A stretch of 64,000 nucleotides of DNA from Collimonas antrihumi (GTDB lineage: Bacteria; Pseudomonadota; Gammaproteobacteria; Burkholderiales; Burkholderiaceae_D): assembly GCF_018304965.1 (NCBI RefSeq), contig NZ_JAGQED010000002.1, forward strand, positions 217,991-281,990. The letters are read 5' to 3'. A program made the translations under genes and the position numbers. Below, one piece after another: positions 54,000-62,785 of this stretch; position 1 is the stretch's first letter, and every line of letters starts with the position of its first letter. The notes beneath the pieces were generated by a model. The model ran no database searches, had not been told where the DNA came from, and saw nothing but the letters and a program-made list of their open reading frames with translations.

Positions 54000-55143
54000 T
54001 CAGATCAAGTTTGGCAGCGTACACATCGTGATCGCTACGGCTGGTGCTGTTTTCCATTGCGATGCTCAAGTGCTTGAGCGCCTGATCCGTTTCACCAAGG
54101 CGCAGGCAGGCGATCCCCAGCCAGTACTGGAATTCATGATAGTAAGGGTCGCGTGCAATTTCCTTGGTGAATTGCTGTTTCGCGGTTTTGAAATCTCCCG
54201 CGCGCATCGCTGCCATGCCCAGGTTGAATGCCTGGAAAGGAGCGTCAGGCTGCAATTTCGTCAGTCTGGCAGCCAATGTTTTCGATTCTGAAAATTTGCC
54301 AAGATCGTTAAGAACGCCGATCAGATTGAACATGACTACGGTGCTATCCGGTTCGCGCTCGAACACCAGCCGCAACGTGTGCTCGGCTTCCGGCAGATTG
54401 TCATGACGCCGATAGATCACCGCCAGCGTATTGTAGGAAGGCAGGAACCGGTCGTCTTGCCTGATCGCCTCGCGCGCCCACCAGTAGGCGTCGTCCAGCT
54501 GGTGCACGGCCAAGGCCTCGGCGGCGCGGTTGTTCATGTACATCGCTACAATCGTTTTCTCATCAATGTCTTGCCGATGCTGGCCGGCGGTATCTTCCGG
54601 CGGCAGGAAATCAATCGTCAGCAGACTGCTTTGGTCGAACCGCACGCGCGCTTCAGTCAATCTTTTGCCGAGTGTGATGTTGACGTGGCCGCTGGCAAAG
54701 TAAAGGTCTTCATTGCGGCTCCAGGCGCGATCCATCAATATCGTCTGGTATTGCACCGGCAGTCCAAGTTCCTTGGCGAAGGCGGCAGTCATGATCACCA
54801 GCGACAGGCAATTTCCCGTGCGGGCAGTGAAGGTTTGTGCGGCATTGCGAGTGTGTTCGGCGTTATATTCCAGTTTCAACTGCTTCTCGCTATATAGTGC
54901 GTCGAACAGGCCCTGCTGCATGCCTTTTTCGTGCATTTGACGGGCCGTCTCCACACTATTCAGATACTGCTTCATTGCGTGGCTGACGGCAAATACATCG
55001 TCGGCCCTGACAGGTTGCGACGGTGCAGCGAAAAGTTGATCGTTAAAAAGATTATCGGCCCGTGGCGCCTGGGGCGTGGTCGCGCAGGCGGCGAGCAAGA
55101 AGCAGCAAATAAAGCAGGAAGGCAGGACTACCCAGTTTTTCAT
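53965..55143 (-). CDS. TPR-repeat lipoprotein with transglutaminase-like domain
   Basis: The 392-residue protein has a lipoprotein signal with lipobox LAAC (Cys20). A middle segment (about 95-175) reads TARTGNCLSLVIMTAAFAKELG, then YFASGHVNITL, giving the Cys and His of a transglutaminase-like fold. The C-terminal part (about 220-375) carries TPR repeats: YWWAREAIRQDDRFLPSYNTLAVIYRR (key part PSYNTLAVIYRR) and AFNLGMAAMRAGDF. It is probably a periplasmic outer-membrane-anchored scaffold or peptidase-like protein. No neighbour explains its role. Confidence 0.8.
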   Translation of the reverse strand: MKNWVVLPSCFICCFLLAACATTPQAPRADNLFNDQLFAAPSQPVRADDVFAVSHAMKQYLNSVETARQMHEKGMQQGLFDALYSEKQLKLEYNAEHTRNAAQTFTARTGNCLSLVIMTAAFAKELGLPVQYQTILMDRAWSRNEDLYFASGHVNITLGKRLTEARVRFDQSSLLTIDFLPPEDTAGQHRQDIDEKTIVAMYMNNRAAEALAVHQLDDAYWWAREAIRQDDRFLPSYNTLAVIYRRHDNLPEAEHTLRLVFEREPDSTVVMFNLIGVLNDLGKFSESKTLAARLTKLQPDAPFQAFNLGMAAMRAGDFKTAKQQFTKEIARDPYYHEFQYWLGIACLRLGETDQALKHLSIAMENSTSRSDHDVYAAKLDLIKSHTSPLLVH

Positions 55144-55193
55144 CTGAGGCCACCGAGTGGGAATTGCTTGCGGTTTCTACTATATACCTAAAT

Positions 55194-55637
55194 TTACAAG
55201 GCCGGGCGTCCCATGATGTAATGCTCGAGCTGCTGGATGATGAACTGCTGCTCGGAAATGATGTCTTTCACCAGATCGCCGATGGAAATGATTCCTATCA
55301 ACTTCCCATCGTCCAGGATGGGCAAATGCCGCAAGCGGTTTTCGGTCATCAGCGCCATGCATTGTTCGTTGGTGTCATCCAGGCGCACATACATGACGGA
55401 GGAAGTCATGATGTCGCGTACGAAAGTGTCGGTCGACGAGCGGCCCATGAGTATCATCTTCCGGGCATAGTCACGCTCGGTGACAATGCCGACGATCGTT
55501 TCTTGTTCTACCACCAGCAATGCACCGACGCTCTTGTCTGCCATCATTCTTACGGCATCCAGGACTTTGGCTCCGGGAGAAATCGTGTAGACGGCCTGAT
55601 TTTGCTTGGTCTTAAGAATCTGTGCGACGGTTTTCAT
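55194..55637 (-). CDS. CBS-domain pair protein
   Basis: The 147-residue protein has two CBS domains (about 8-62 and 75-132): VRMMADKSVGALLVVEQETIVGIVTERDYARKM (key parts: KSVGALLVVE and GIVTERDYARK) and LPILDDGKLIGIISIGDLVKD. Such stand-alone pairs bind adenine nucleotides and act as energy or redox sensors. The ATG has AGGAG upstream. It follows the TPR gene in the same direction but probably has its own promoter. Confidence 0.92.
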   Translation of the reverse strand: MKTVAQILKTKQNQAVYTISPGAKVLDAVRMMADKSVGALLVVEQETIVGIVTERDYARKMILMGRSSTDTFVRDIMTSSVMYVRLDDTNEQCMALMTENRLRHLPILDDGKLIGIISIGDLVKDIISEQQFIIQQLEHYIMGRPAL

Positions 55638-55789
55638 CAGCTACTCCTTCAGATAGGCCAGCAATCAAATAATTATTTCGCCCCTGCTTAATTGAGAAGG
55701 TAGCCTCTTCGTTTTCAAATAGCAAGAGCCGCCGGCATGGTGCTGGTTGGGACCGGCAATTAAGACAGCAGAATGGTGTGGGCTGAGCA

Positions 55790-56440
55790 TCAAGGCGCCA
55801 GTTGATTTCCAGGCCGTTCGCCGGATTTTTCCACCGCATGGCGGTGGCTTTCGGCGGCCACTACATCATGGCCCGTTAATAATTGCGCGGCTTCTTCGAT
55901 CAGCCATTGTGTCGGTACCGGCCTGGCGAACGATGCAGCCAGCAGCAATACGAAGCTGGCGGTGATCAACGCGCGATTCAATGACGGTTTTGGCAGGCGT
56001 TCCGCTTGCCAGATAAACGCCAGGCAGACCAGGCTTCCCATCAGCCATCCGCTGACCGCCTCGCTGACCGAATGGAAATCCAACAGTACGCGCGATAAAC
56101 TGACCAGTACCGCAAAACACATGCCAAAAACTGCCGCCGTGCGCCTGACCAGTGCTGTCTGTTGCTGTAAAACGAGATAGAAAAGCAGAGGAATAATCGC
56201 CGCGGCGCGCATTGCATGGCCGCTGAAGCCCCTGAAATCCAGGGCTTCAATACCGATGCCCCAGCCCACAAATGCGATCTTTGACGCGGCCACCAACAGT
56301 AACGCGCCGCCAAACAACATGCACCACACCCAAAATGCGCGCCAGGCACGTGCCACCAGCAGCCATGCTGCAATTGCAGCAGCAGCGGGAAGCATGACAG
56401 TGCTGCCGCCGATCTTGGTGATTGTCGTCCATTCAAACAT
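55790..56440 (-). CDS. PAP2-like membrane phosphatase, atypical active site
   Basis: Integral membrane protein of 216 residues with about six hydrophobic segments. PAP2 motif C2 is FSGHAMRA and motif C3 SRVLLDFHSVSE. In C3 the usual final Asp is Glu (SRx5Hx3E), and motif C1 (K-x6-RP) is incomplete, with only a Lys in place. It may hydrolyse or transfer lipid phosphates, but the altered residues lower confidence in activity. The gene stands alone. Confidence 0.7.
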   Translation of the reverse strand: MFEWTTITKIGGSTVMLPAAAAIAAWLLVARAWRAFWVWCMLFGGALLLVAASKIAFVGWGIGIEALDFRGFSGHAMRAAAIIPLLFYLVLQQQTALVRRTAAVFGMCFAVLVSLSRVLLDFHSVSEAVSGWLMGSLVCLAFIWQAERLPKPSLNRALITASFVLLLAASFARPVPTQWLIEEAAQLLTGHDVVAAESHRHAVEKSGERPGNQLAP

Positions 56441-56809
56441 GAAATTGCCGAGGCTCAGCGGAATGTGTTTGTCGTGCGCGAAGATGCTGCAACTTTTTCC
56501 TTGTCTGTCCGGGGGGGGGTTAAAGAATTAAGTTGTCTATTTTATCAAATGTTGGCTAACGACCTATTTTTGAGCTGCCACCGCGGTTTATCATTGCCGA
56601 TAAATTTCTTTACGTGCATATCGTTCATGGCGCGATGCACCATTTGTTGTGCATCAATGGACACGGCTGCCTGGCGTGCGCCTGTCATGGAATCATGGAA
56701 TCGGAGTTGCATTTTTAAAAAGCGTGTGGTGTCGGCATGTCATGGGTAGAATCTAACTTGATTGACCGAAATTGGACCGAAACTGGACATAACCGCTCGA
56801 GGGAAAATC
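56441..56809. other. intergenic region upstream of the glutamate dehydrogenase gene
   Basis: About 370 bp with a run of nine G (56511-56519), a homopolymer prone to length change, and otherwise mixed sequence. The PAP2 promoter (minus strand) and the promoter of the dehydrogenase should be here. No supported gene. Confidence 0.6.
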
Positions 56810-59800
56810 ATGCATACAGCCGCCGTGGAAAGAAAACAGCAAAAGCTGGCAGAGATGGTCGAATTCGCTCGCGATCGCTTGCCGCCGGAAGTGTTTACCC
56901 CGATGCAACCATTCCTGGTCGAGTATTACTCGCAAGTAGGGGAAGAGCAGATATTGAGCCGCGATATCGCCGATTTGTACGGCGCTGCAGTCGCCCACTG
57001 GCAGTTTGCACGGCACTTTGTGAGCGGTACGCCGCGGGTGCGTATCTACAATCCAAGGGTGGACGAGCATGGCTGGCAATCCGGCCATAGCGTGATCGAA
57101 ATCGTCAACGACGACATGCCGTTCCTGGTCGATTCCGTGACCACCGAAATCAACCGCCTGGGCCTGACTTTGCACGCGGTGATTCATCCTGTATTCCGCG
57201 TTTGGCGCGATGCCAGCGGGCAGGTGGAAAAAATCCAGCGCGCCAGCGAGAACGCTGGCAAGGATGGCAGCAAGGCCAGGCTGGAATCGACGATACATAT
57301 AGAAGTCGACCGTTGCACTGAGGCAGCCAGGATGGAAGAAATCCTGGCCGGTGTGCTCAAGGTGCTGGGTGATGTCCGTGCCGCAGTCGAGGACTGGGGC
57401 CAGATGATGAGCGCGGCCAACGCCGCTATCGACGATCTGAAAAAACAAGGTGGCGGCGATGCCGCGTTGCAAAGTGAAGTCGCCGAGGCGCGCGCCTTCC
57501 TGGAATGGATGGCCGACAATCATTTTACATTCCTCGGCTATCGCGATTACGAATTGGTGGTCAACGACGGCGAAAACTATCTGCAAGGCGTACCCGGCTC
57601 GGGCCTGGGCATACTGCGCGATTCCCTACGGACCGCGGATAGCACCACCAAATTGCCGGTCAGCGCACAAGCCATCATAGACGCGCGCTCGCCGATTTTT
57701 ATTACCAAAGCGAATTCGCGCGCTACTGTGCATAGGGCCGGTTATCTCGACTATGTCGGTGTCAAACGGTATGACGCCGGCGGCAAAGTGGTCGGTGAGC
57801 GCCGCATGGTCGGTCTGTATACCTCGACGGCTTACATGGTGCCGACCAGCGAGATCCCGCTGGTGCGGCGCAAAGTGGCGAAGGTGCTGGAACGTGCCGG
57901 TTTTGTGCCCAAGGGGCATCTTGCCAAGACCTTGGCCACCATCCTGGAGCAGTACCCGCGCGATGAATTGTTCCAGGTCGATGAAGATGAATTGTTCGAT
58001 ACCGCGAGCGGCATCTTGCGGCTGGAAGAACGTCAGCGTACCCGCCTGTTTGTACGGCGCGACGCCTTCGGCCGTTATGTTTCCTGCCTGGTTTTCGTGC
58101 CGCGCGACCGCTTCAATACCGAGTTGCGTGAACGTATCCAGGATTTGCTGCTGGAAGCCTTCAACGGCACCGGCATCGAATTCACGCCGTTGTTGTCGGA
58201 ATCGGTGCTGGCACGTATCCAGTTTACTGTGCGTACCGAGCCGGGCAGCGTAACTGATGTCAATGTCGAGGAGTTGGAGACGCGCATTGTGCAAGCCACC
58301 CGGCGCTGGCAGGACGATTTGACGGAAGCCTTGCTGGAGCAGCGTGGAGAAGAACAGGGTACGCGGTTGCTGCGTCGTTATGCGGCATCGTTCCCGGCCG
58401 GTTTCCGCGAAGATTATTCTGCACGCACGGCGGTGCATGACATCGCATTGCTGGAGGCTGCGCAGCAGAATGCCGGCCTGGCCATGAGTTTGTATCGTCC
58501 GATCGAAGCGGCGCCGGCTTCATTGCGCCTGAAAATTTATCGTGCCGGCAAACCGATGGCGCTGTCGCAAAGCCTGCCGATGCTGGAGCACATGGGCGTC
58601 AAGGTGAATGAGGAACGTCCTTACCGGATCGAGCTGCAAGATGGCGAACCGGCGTGGATCCACGATTTCGGGATGCAGACCGCGGACGATAGCGAAATCG
58701 AGATCGATCGCATCAAAGACGTATTCGAAGATGCTTTCGGCCGTGTCTGGAGTGGCGAAGCTGACAATGACGATCTCAACCGGCTAGTATTGCGGGCTCG
58801 GCTCAACTGGCGTGAAGTGACCATTCTGCGCGCCTACGCGCGCTATCTGCGGCAAGTCGGGTCGACCTTCAGCAACGCCTATATCGAACAGGCGCTGACC
58901 GCTAATCCGGCGATTGCACGCAAGCTGGTGGAGCTGTTCCTGATACGTTTCGATCCGGCTCTGGCAAAAGATGCCGGTACCGAAGCGAAAGCCCAGGCCT
59001 TGCTGCAACAGACCGAAGAAGCGATGGATCAGGTGCCGAATCTTGATGAAGACCGGATACTGCGCCAGTTCCTGGGCGTGATCGGCGCCACCTTGCGCAC
59101 CAATTATTTCCAGCGCGGCGCCGATGGCCAGCCAAAATCCTATCTGTCATTCAAGTTCGATCCGGCCAAAGTGCCAGGGCTGCCGGCGCCCAAGCCGATG
59201 TTCGAGATCTGGGTGTATTCGCCGAGGTTTGAAGGGGTGCATCTGCGCGGCGGTAAAGTGGCGCGCGGTGGTTTGCGCTGGTCCGACCGGCGTGAAGATT
59301 TCCGCACTGAAGTGCTGGGCCTGGTGAAGGCGCAGATGGTCAAGAACGCAGTGATCGTGCCGGTTGGTTCCAAGGGCGGTTTCGTCCTCAAGAATGCGCC
59401 GCCGGCCAGCGACCGCGACGCCTATTTGCGCGAAGGGGTAGCCTGCTATCAGACGTTTCTGCGCGGCTTGCTGGATCTGACCGATAACCTGGTCGACGGC
59501 AAAGTCGTACCGCCGCAAGACGTGGTGCGCTACGATCCGGATGATCCTTACCTGGTGGTGGCTGCCGATAAAGGCACCGCCAGTTTCTCCGATTACGCCA
59601 ATGCGATTTCTGCCGAATACAGCTTCTGGCTGGGCGACGCTTTCGCTTCCGGCGGCTCGGTCGGCTATGACCATAAAAAAATGGGCATTACCGCGCGCGG
59701 CGCATGGGAAGCCGTCAAGCGCCATTTCCGCGAAACCGGTGTCAATACCCAGGAGCAGGATTTCACCGTGGTCGGCATCGGCGACATGTCTGGCGATGTG

Positions 59801-61666
59801 TTCGGCAACGGCATGCTGCTGTCGCGCCACATAAAACTGTTGGCGGGGTTCGATCATCGGCACATTTTCCTCGATCCGAATCCCGATCCGGAGACCAGTT
59901 TCGTTGAACGCGAGCGCCTGTTTGCGTTGCCACGTTCAAGCTGGGCCGATTACAACGCCAGTCTCATCTCCAGCGGTGGCGGGGTGTATGCGCGTACCCT
60001 GAAGACAATTCCGCTATCGCCGCAAGTGCAGGCGGCATTGGGCATAACTGCCAGCGAACTGGCGCCGACGGAATTGATACGCGGCATCCTGCTGGCGCCG
60101 GTGGATCTGCTCTACAACGGCGGTATCGGCACCTACATCAAGGCCACGCGTGAAAGCCATGCCCAGGTTGGCGATCGCAGCAACGATGCGATTCGCGTCA
60201 ACGGTGCCGAGCTCAATTGCAAGGTGGTAGCGGAGGGCGGCAACCTCGGCTGCACTCAGTTCGGCCGCATCGAGTATGCGCAAAAGGGCGGCCGCATCTG
60301 TACCGATGCCATCGATAATTCGGCCGGTGTCGATTGCTCCGATCATGAGGTCAATATCAAGATCATGCTCGGCCTGATCGTCAGTGAAGGCGAAATGACC
60401 GAGAAGCAGCGTAACAAATTGCTGGCCGAAATGACGGAGGAAGTCGGCCTGCAGGTACTGACCGATAACTACTACCAGACCCAGGCGCTGTCGGTGGCGG
60501 GGCGCCGCGCCGCCAGCTTGCTGGAGCCGGAATCACGTTTGATTCGTTTCCTTGAACGCGCCGGCCGGCTTGACCGGGCGGTCGAGTTCTTGCCATCGGA
60601 AGAGGAGTGCGCTGAACGCAAGACGGCCAAACAAGGGCTTACCGCGCCGGAGCGGGCGGTGCTGATGGCGTATAACAAGATGTGGCTGTATGAACAGCTG
60701 CTGGCATCGGATTTGCCGGCAGATCCGTTTATCGCCAGCTCGTTGGCCGCCTATTTTCCAAAGCCGCTGCGCGAACGCTTCCCTGACGCCATGCGGCGTC
60801 ATCCCCTGGCGCGCGAGATCATCTCCACCTATCTGGTGAATACGCTGACCAATCGGGTCGGGACCACCTTTGTCCATCAACTGGCCGATGAGAGCGGCGC
60901 CAGTCCGACCGACGTGCTGCGCGCCAGCGTCATCGCCCGCGAGGTATTCGGTTTCGAGGAAATCTGGCAAGACATCGATGCTCTCGACAACCTGGTGCCG
61001 GATGCCTTGCAGGCGCAAATGTTTGTCGATGTCGGTGGATTGATCGAACAAGCCAGTTTCTGGTTCCTGCATCGCCACGCACAGGAAGCTTCGATTGAAG
61101 CCACGGTGGCGCGCTTCCGCCAGGCTGCCGATCAACTGGGGCCGCAACTGGTCTCGCTGTTGGCGGCCAGCGATGCCGACGCCCTCAAGGCAAAGCGCGA
61201 TGCGTTGATACACGCCGGTGTCTCGGAGCAGCTGGCACGCCGGGTCGCCAGCGCCGAGCTGATCGGCGCGGTGCTGGATATTGCCGAAGTCGCGGCATCG
61301 ACCGGGCGCAGCCTGGAACTGGTCGCGGCAGTCTACTTTGCGCTGGACGTCAACCTGAACTTCGGCTGGATGCGTGAGCGGGTAAGTGCGTTGCCGGTCG
61401 ATTCGCATTGGCAAATCCTGGCGCGTACTGCACTGCAAAGCGATCTGACTGGTTTGCAGCGCGCTTTGACGGCGAAGGTGATTCAGCTTTCACCCACGCT
61501 GGAACAATCGCAGGAAATGATCGATGTCTGGCAAGCCGCCAGCCGAACCCCGCTGGAACGATACCGCCGGCTGCTTACCGATTTCCAGATGGGCGGCAAT
61601 GTCGATCTGGCCATGTTGTCGGTGGCGGCGCGCGAGATGCGTTCGATTGATTCCGCCACCAACTGA
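56810..61666 (+). CDS. large NAD-specific glutamate dehydrogenase
   Basis: Giant (about 1618 residues, 180-kDa class) NAD-glutamate dehydrogenase that deaminates glutamate to 2-oxoglutarate. The N-terminal ACT-like regulatory regions contain DDMPFLVDSVTTEINRLGL (key part DMPFLVDSV). The catalytic domain in the second half has GGLRWSDRREDFRTEVLGLVKAQMVKNAVIVPVGSKGGF (key parts: GGLRWSDRREDFRTEVLG and PVGSKGGF) and GIGDMSGDVFGNGML. The long C terminus follows. The ATG at 56810 has GAGGG upstream; an in-frame TTG at 56762 is possible but weaker. It is monocistronic and ends before a palindrome. Confidence 0.96.
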   Translation: MHTAAVERKQQKLAEMVEFARDRLPPEVFTPMQPFLVEYYSQVGEEQILSRDIADLYGAAVAHWQFARHFVSGTPRVRIYNPRVDEHGWQSGHSVIEIVNDDMPFLVDSVTTEINRLGLTLHAVIHPVFRVWRDASGQVEKIQRASENAGKDGSKARLESTIHIEVDRCTEAARMEEILAGVLKVLGDVRAAVEDWGQMMSAANAAIDDLKKQGGGDAALQSEVAEARAFLEWMADNHFTFLGYRDYELVVNDGENYLQGVPGSGLGILRDSLRTADSTTKLPVSAQAIIDARSPIFITKANSRATVHRAGYLDYVGVKRYDAGGKVVGERRMVGLYTSTAYMVPTSEIPLVRRKVAKVLERAGFVPKGHLAKTLATILEQYPRDELFQVDEDELFDTASGILRLEERQRTRLFVRRDAFGRYVSCLVFVPRDRFNTELRERIQDLLLEAFNGTGIEFTPLLSESVLARIQFTVRTEPGSVTDVNVEELETRIVQATRRWQDDLTEALLEQRGEEQGTRLLRRYAASFPAGFREDYSARTAVHDIALLEAAQQNAGLAMSLYRPIEAAPASLRLKIYRAGKPMALSQSLPMLEHMGVKVNEERPYRIELQDGEPAWIHDFGMQTADDSEIEIDRIKDVFEDAFGRVWSGEADNDDLNRLVLRARLNWREVTILRAYARYLRQVGSTFSNAYIEQALTANPAIARKLVELFLIRFDPALAKDAGTEAKAQALLQQTEEAMDQVPNLDEDRILRQFLGVIGATLRTNYFQRGADGQPKSYLSFKFDPAKVPGLPAPKPMFEIWVYSPRFEGVHLRGGKVARGGLRWSDRREDFRTEVLGLVKAQMVKNAVIVPVGSKGGFVLKNAPPASDRDAYLREGVACYQTFLRGLLDLTDNLVDGKVVPPQDVVRYDPDDPYLVVAADKGTASFSDYANAISAEYSFWLGDAFASGGSVGYDHKKMGITARGAWEAVKRHFRETGVNTQEQDFTVVGIGDMSGDVFGNGMLLSRHIKLLAGFDHRHIFLDPNPDPETSFVERERLFALPRSSWADYNASLISSGGGVYARTLKTIPLSPQVQAALGITASELAPTELIRGILLAPVDLLYNGGIGTYIKATRESHAQVGDRSNDAIRVNGAELNCKVVAEGGNLGCTQFGRIEYAQKGGRICTDAIDNSAGVDCSDHEVNIKIMLGLIVSEGEMTEKQRNKLLAEMTEEVGLQVLTDNYYQTQALSVAGRRAASLLEPESRLIRFLERAGRLDRAVEFLPSEEECAERKTAKQGLTAPERAVLMAYNKMWLYEQLLASDLPADPFIASSLAAYFPKPLRERFPDAMRRHPLAREIISTYLVNTLTNRVGTTFVHQLADESGASPTDVLRASVIAREVFGFEEIWQDIDALDNLVPDALQAQMFVDVGGLIEQASFWFLHRHAQEASIEATVARFRQAADQLGPQLVSLLAASDADALKAKRDALIHAGVSEQLARRVASAELIGAVLDIAEVAASTGRSLELVAAVYFALDVNLNFGWMRERVSALPVDSHWQILARTALQSDLTGLQRALTAKVIQLSPTLEQSQEMIDVWQAASRTPLERYRRLLTDFQMGGNVDLAMLSVAAREMRSIDSATN

Positions 61667-61668
61667 TT

Positions 61669-61696
61669 GCAGGGTGGGCATGCATGCCCACGCTGC
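61669..61696. repeat. palindromic element downstream of the glutamate dehydrogenase gene
   Basis: GTGGGCATGCATGCCCAC (61674-61691) is a perfect 18-bp palindrome within the imperfect GCAG...CTGC arms. It resembles a condensed form of the 21727 element (GGTGGGCA...TGCCCAC). It can form a hairpin in both transcripts but has no T tract. Confidence 0.75.
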
Positions 61697-61714
61697 CAGG
61701 TAGAAAGATGAATC

Positions 61715-62491
61715 ATGCAGAGCATTCTATTCGACACGGACGGCGCCATCTGCACCATTACGATGAACCGGCCGCACAAGCGCAATGCTGTCGACCGCCT
61801 CATGGCGGAGGAATTGCGCTTGGCGTTTGAACGCTTTGAAGGCGATGCCACGCTGAAGGTCGCGGTGTTGACCGGCGCCGGTGGCCAGTTTTGCGCCGGC
61901 GCCGATCTGAGCGCTGTCGGCGATCCGGCTTTGCGTAATGAACTTGATCCTGAAGGCGCCGGCAGCGGCCCGATGGGGCCGACACGCATGGCACTCTCGA
62001 AACCGCTGATTGCTGCCATCAACGGCTATGCGGTAGCCGGCGGACTGGAGCTGGCGTTGCTGGCGGATTTGCGTGTCGCCGATGAAGATGCCGTATTCGG
62101 TGTGTTTTGCCGGCGCTGGGGCGTGCCTTTGATTGACGGCGGCACGGTACGGCTGCCGCGTCTGATCGGCATGGGTCGTGCGTTGGACCTGATTTTGACC
62201 GGACGCCCGGTGACGGCTGCCGAAGCGCTGAGCATGGGGCTGATTAATCGCATCACGCCGCCTGGCGGTGCGCTGGCGGCGGCACACGAGCTGGCACGCC
62301 AGGTAGCAGCCTTTCCACAACAGTGCATGCTGGCAGATCGCCGTTCAGCGTATGAACAATGGGATTTACCGCTGGCCGAGGCGCTGCGCCGCGAAGGTGC
62401 GCAAGGGGTACCGATTGTGCTGGCTGAAGGCGAAGCCGGGGCCGCCAGATTTACCTTAGGGGTTGGCCGCCACGGCCGCTTTGAAGACTAG
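61715..62491 (+). CDS. enoyl-CoA hydratase/isomerase family protein
   Basis: Crotonase-fold enzyme of 258 residues. The oxyanion-hole residues lie in LTGAGGQFCAGADLSAV and INGYAVAGGLELALLADLRVAD. The catalytic-region motif reads FGVFCRRWGVPLIDGGTVRLPRLIG, in which the usual Glu/Asp region carries Asp in LIDGGT. The acyl-CoA substrate cannot be told. It may be part of a fatty- or amino-acid degradation route with the ThDP enzyme gene that follows at 62786. A short tandem duplication spans its TAG stop. Confidence 0.85.
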   Translation: MQSILFDTDGAICTITMNRPHKRNAVDRLMAEELRLAFERFEGDATLKVAVLTGAGGQFCAGADLSAVGDPALRNELDPEGAGSGPMGPTRMALSKPLIAAINGYAVAGGLELALLADLRVADEDAVFGVFCRRWGVPLIDGGTVRLPRLIGMGRALDLILTGRPVTAAEALSMGLINRITPPGGALAAAHELARQVAAFPQQCMLADRRSAYEQWDLPLAEALRREGAQGVPIVLAEGEAGAARFTLGVGRHGRFED

Positions 62492-62503
62492 CTGAAGACT
62501 ATT
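62482..62503. repeat. 11-bp tandem duplication across the enoyl-CoA hydratase stop codon
   Basis: TGAAGACTAGC (62482-62492, containing the TAG at 62489) is followed by TGAAGACTATT (62493-62503); nine of eleven bases match. Confidence 0.75.
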
Positions 62504-62785
62504 CCGGTTTTACTCTCAAGTAAGAGCGATCGCAGGATCGGATGCGGTTCCTGTGCTTGCATTGTTGTCAATTTCGCTCCATATCTCCCCACTTTACGCA
62601 CATTGACAGGCGCATTTGGCGCGGCATGACTTCGCCCAGGAAAAAGGCGGAAACAAAAGGACGGAAACTTGACTATGGTCAATGCCGAGAGTTGTCGGAG
62701 CTAGCTAAGATGGCATCAAGTTTTGGAGCCGCAAGAAATTGGAAAAAAGCGGCATTGAAAAAGATAACCGATAACAGGAGGAGCA
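62492..62785 (+). other. intergenic region before the ThDP enzyme gene
   Basis: About 290 bp without a supported gene. A 110-codon + ORF (62542-62874) has no family features and overlaps the start of the next gene out of frame. The GGAGGAG ribosome-binding site of the next gene lies at 62777-62783. Confidence 0.5.
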
